Positions 35,536 to 36,495 of a DNA stretch of 36,495 bases are shown in pieces. A program made the position numbers and the translations under genes. This DNA is from Deltaproteobacteria bacterium (lineage in GTDB: Bacteria; Desulfobacterota; Binatia; UBA1149; CAITLU01), in assembly GCA_016218925.1 (NCBI GenBank), contig JACRCR010000142.1:1-36495 (forward strand). The letters are read 5' to 3'. Under the pieces are notes generated by a model that did no database searches, was not told the DNA's origin, and was given only the letters and a program-made list of their open reading frames with translations. The stretch's first letter is position 1. Every line of letters begins with the position of its first letter.

Positions 35536-35808
35536 GCGGTCTTCGATGCGCTCTGCGCCGCCGGGCCGCAGTACGTCAACCATCGCAGGTCGCGTAGCAC
35601 TCCCATTCAGTTCGGCGAGACTCTCTGCGGCACGGCGGAGGAGTTCAAGGCATGGAGCCAGGACCTTGGGCGCGAGGATGTGCTGAGGACCTTCGAAAGC
35701 TGCGGGCAGGTCGGGATGCGGAGGCAGGGCGAGATCATCCACGGGCTCGCCGAGCCGCGGTGGACAGAGCGGGGTGACGTGGACGAACTGGCTCAGGCGC
35801 TGGCGCGC
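35536..35808 (+). pseudogene. Decayed tyrosine recombinase (integrase), C-terminal fragment
   Basis: One frame reads VFDALCAAGPQYVN, then FGETLCGTAEEFKAWSQDLG, REDVLRTFESCGQVG and RRQGEII. Tyrosine integrases of one family carry YVNPHSFR...FKAWSQNLGHEDVLTTFxSYG at this place. Here the HSFR box is altered, the LGH histidine is R and the SYG nucleophile tyrosine is C, so the active site is destroyed. The N-terminal two thirds are absent. The frame runs open through the tRNA only by chance. Position, 32 bases after tRNA-Val, fits an element integrated there that later decayed. Positions 35809-35917 carry nothing recognisable. Confidence 0.7.
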
Positions 35809-35917
35809 GAACTGCGCAGGTCGGGGCTCTGGGGTAGGCGGGTGGACGCCGGGCAGGGACAGCACGCGGCAACCGGATTTCTTGTCCCCCGGCTTCGATC
35901 CGCGTATCCTCCGGGGC

Positions 35918-36151
35918 GTGAACCTGCTTGCTCGTATCACTGTCGATCCGTCCGTGTGTCACGGTAAGCCTGTGATCCGCGGCCTGCGCTATCCGGTCGA
36001 GTCCATGCTCGAATACTTGGCGGCGGGCGACAGCATCGACGACTTGCTCGCGGAGTTCCCCGACCTCGAACGGGACGACGTGCTCGCTTGCCTTCAGTTC
36101 GCGGCGACGGCCGTCAAGCTGAAGACTCTTCACGTACCGACTGCGGCGTGA
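35918..36151 (+). CDS. DUF433 antitoxin-like protein
   Basis: A 77-residue DUF433 protein, the small helix-turn-helix antitoxin of the DUF433/DUF5615 type. ARITVDPSVCHGKPVIRGLRYPVE is the family start, followed by LAAGDSIDDLLAEFPDLERDDVLACLQFA. GTG 35918 is chosen since homology starts within four residues; the upstream frame is unrelated. Stop and toxin start overlap by four bases (GTGA). Confidence 0.9.
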   Translation: MNLLARITVDPSVCHGKPVIRGLRYPVESMLEYLAAGDSIDDLLAEFPDLERDDVLACLQFAATAVKLKTLHVPTAA

Positions 36152-36477
36152 AGTTTCTGATCGACGCCCACCTGCCGCCTTCTCTGTGTCGCGCGTTGGC
36201 GGCCGAGGGCCACGATGCGATCCACACCTCTGCGCTGCCGGACGGAAATGCGGCGCCCGACGAGGTGATCAGGTCCGTGGCCATCGCTGAGGGGCGCATT
36301 CTGGTAACCAAGGACCTCGACTTCTTTGACGGCCTAGTGCTGCACGGTGCGCCCCCGAAGCTCGTGCTCGTTCGCTGCGGAAACATGAGAAAGCGCGACC
36401 TCGTGGCGCTCGTCGTGAGCCAGCTCGAAGCAATCGTCTTGGGACTCGAAAGCGGCGACCTGGTCGAGGTGGAATAG
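36148..36477 (+). CDS. DUF5615 PIN-like toxin
   Basis: A 109-residue PIN-like nuclease toxin. KFLIDAHLPPSLCRAL carries D6, and VTKDLDFF carries D56 and D58, the acidic positions of the metal site; ending VLGLESGDLVEVE is typical. GTG 36148 sits in the antitoxin stop. The pair is intact beside a decayed integrase, consistent with retention by addiction. Confidence 0.88.
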   Translation: MKFLIDAHLPPSLCRALAAEGHDAIHTSALPDGNAAPDEVIRSVAIAEGRILVTKDLDFFDGLVLHGAPPKLVLVRCGNMRKRDLVALVVSQLEAIVLGLESGDLVEVE

Positions 36478-36495
36478 CCGGGCGCGTCTTCCGTA

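Overview
The window is a GC-rich bacterial chromosome segment. Osmoregulated periplasmic glucan synthesis (OpgG family), a lipid-anchored Slt-type lytic transglycosylase and an MMPL/RND exporter point to an organism with an outer membrane. Gene content and style (FmdB zinc ribbon, phasin, ChdC heme synthase, TldD/TldE, TSP3-containing secreted protein) resemble Deltaproteobacteria in the broad sense (Myxococcota, Binatota, Desulfobacterota). This is inference from gene content; no 16S or other marker tree was possible. No CRISPR array, intact transposon, integron integrase or plasmid/phage replication module was seen.

Positions 1-9750 are an accessory, partly decayed region. Intact genes are a secreted SGNH hydrolase followed by a membrane-anchored helical protein resembling lipase foldases (417-2322), an 843-residue secreted protein with five copies of a beta-rich domain plus a TSP3 calcium segment (4554-7082), a Phd/VapC-type toxin-antitoxin pair (7523-8184) and a small membrane protein (9106-9747). 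Between them lie fragments: an integrase-core transposase piece (2761-2994), the 3' end of mpl (3918-4280), the 5' end of glutaryl-CoA dehydrogenase (8202-8320) and the 5' end of an ELWxxDGT-repeat protein (8341-8584). A dispersed repeat occurs four times here (1-136, 3315-3368 inverted, 7264-7404, 8311-8342 core only). The last copy sits exactly at the join between two truncated genes.

Positions 10173-27900 are dense housekeeping and metabolic DNA: opgG and a lytic transglycosylase on the minus strand; divergently a maf-yggS-proC-DUF167 cluster; an FmdB zinc-ribbon gene with a good sigma-70 promoter; a phasin-like gene with its own terminator; a hydantoinase/oxoprolinase A-B operon; a large secreted sulfatase-fold protein that lacks key metal ligands; the tldD-pmbA(tldE) protease pair; a small zinc ribbon and a six-segment membrane protein.

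Positions 27901-36495 hold a small minus-strand gene, an exported protein translationally coupled to an MMPL transporter, infA, tRNA-Gln(CTG), a NUDIX hydrolase, an orphan histidine kinase, coproheme decarboxylase ChdC, and tRNA-Val(CAC). Just downstream of tRNA-Val is a decayed tyrosine-recombinase fragment followed by an intact DUF433/DUF5615 toxin-antitoxin pair, which looks like the remains of an element integrated at the tRNA.
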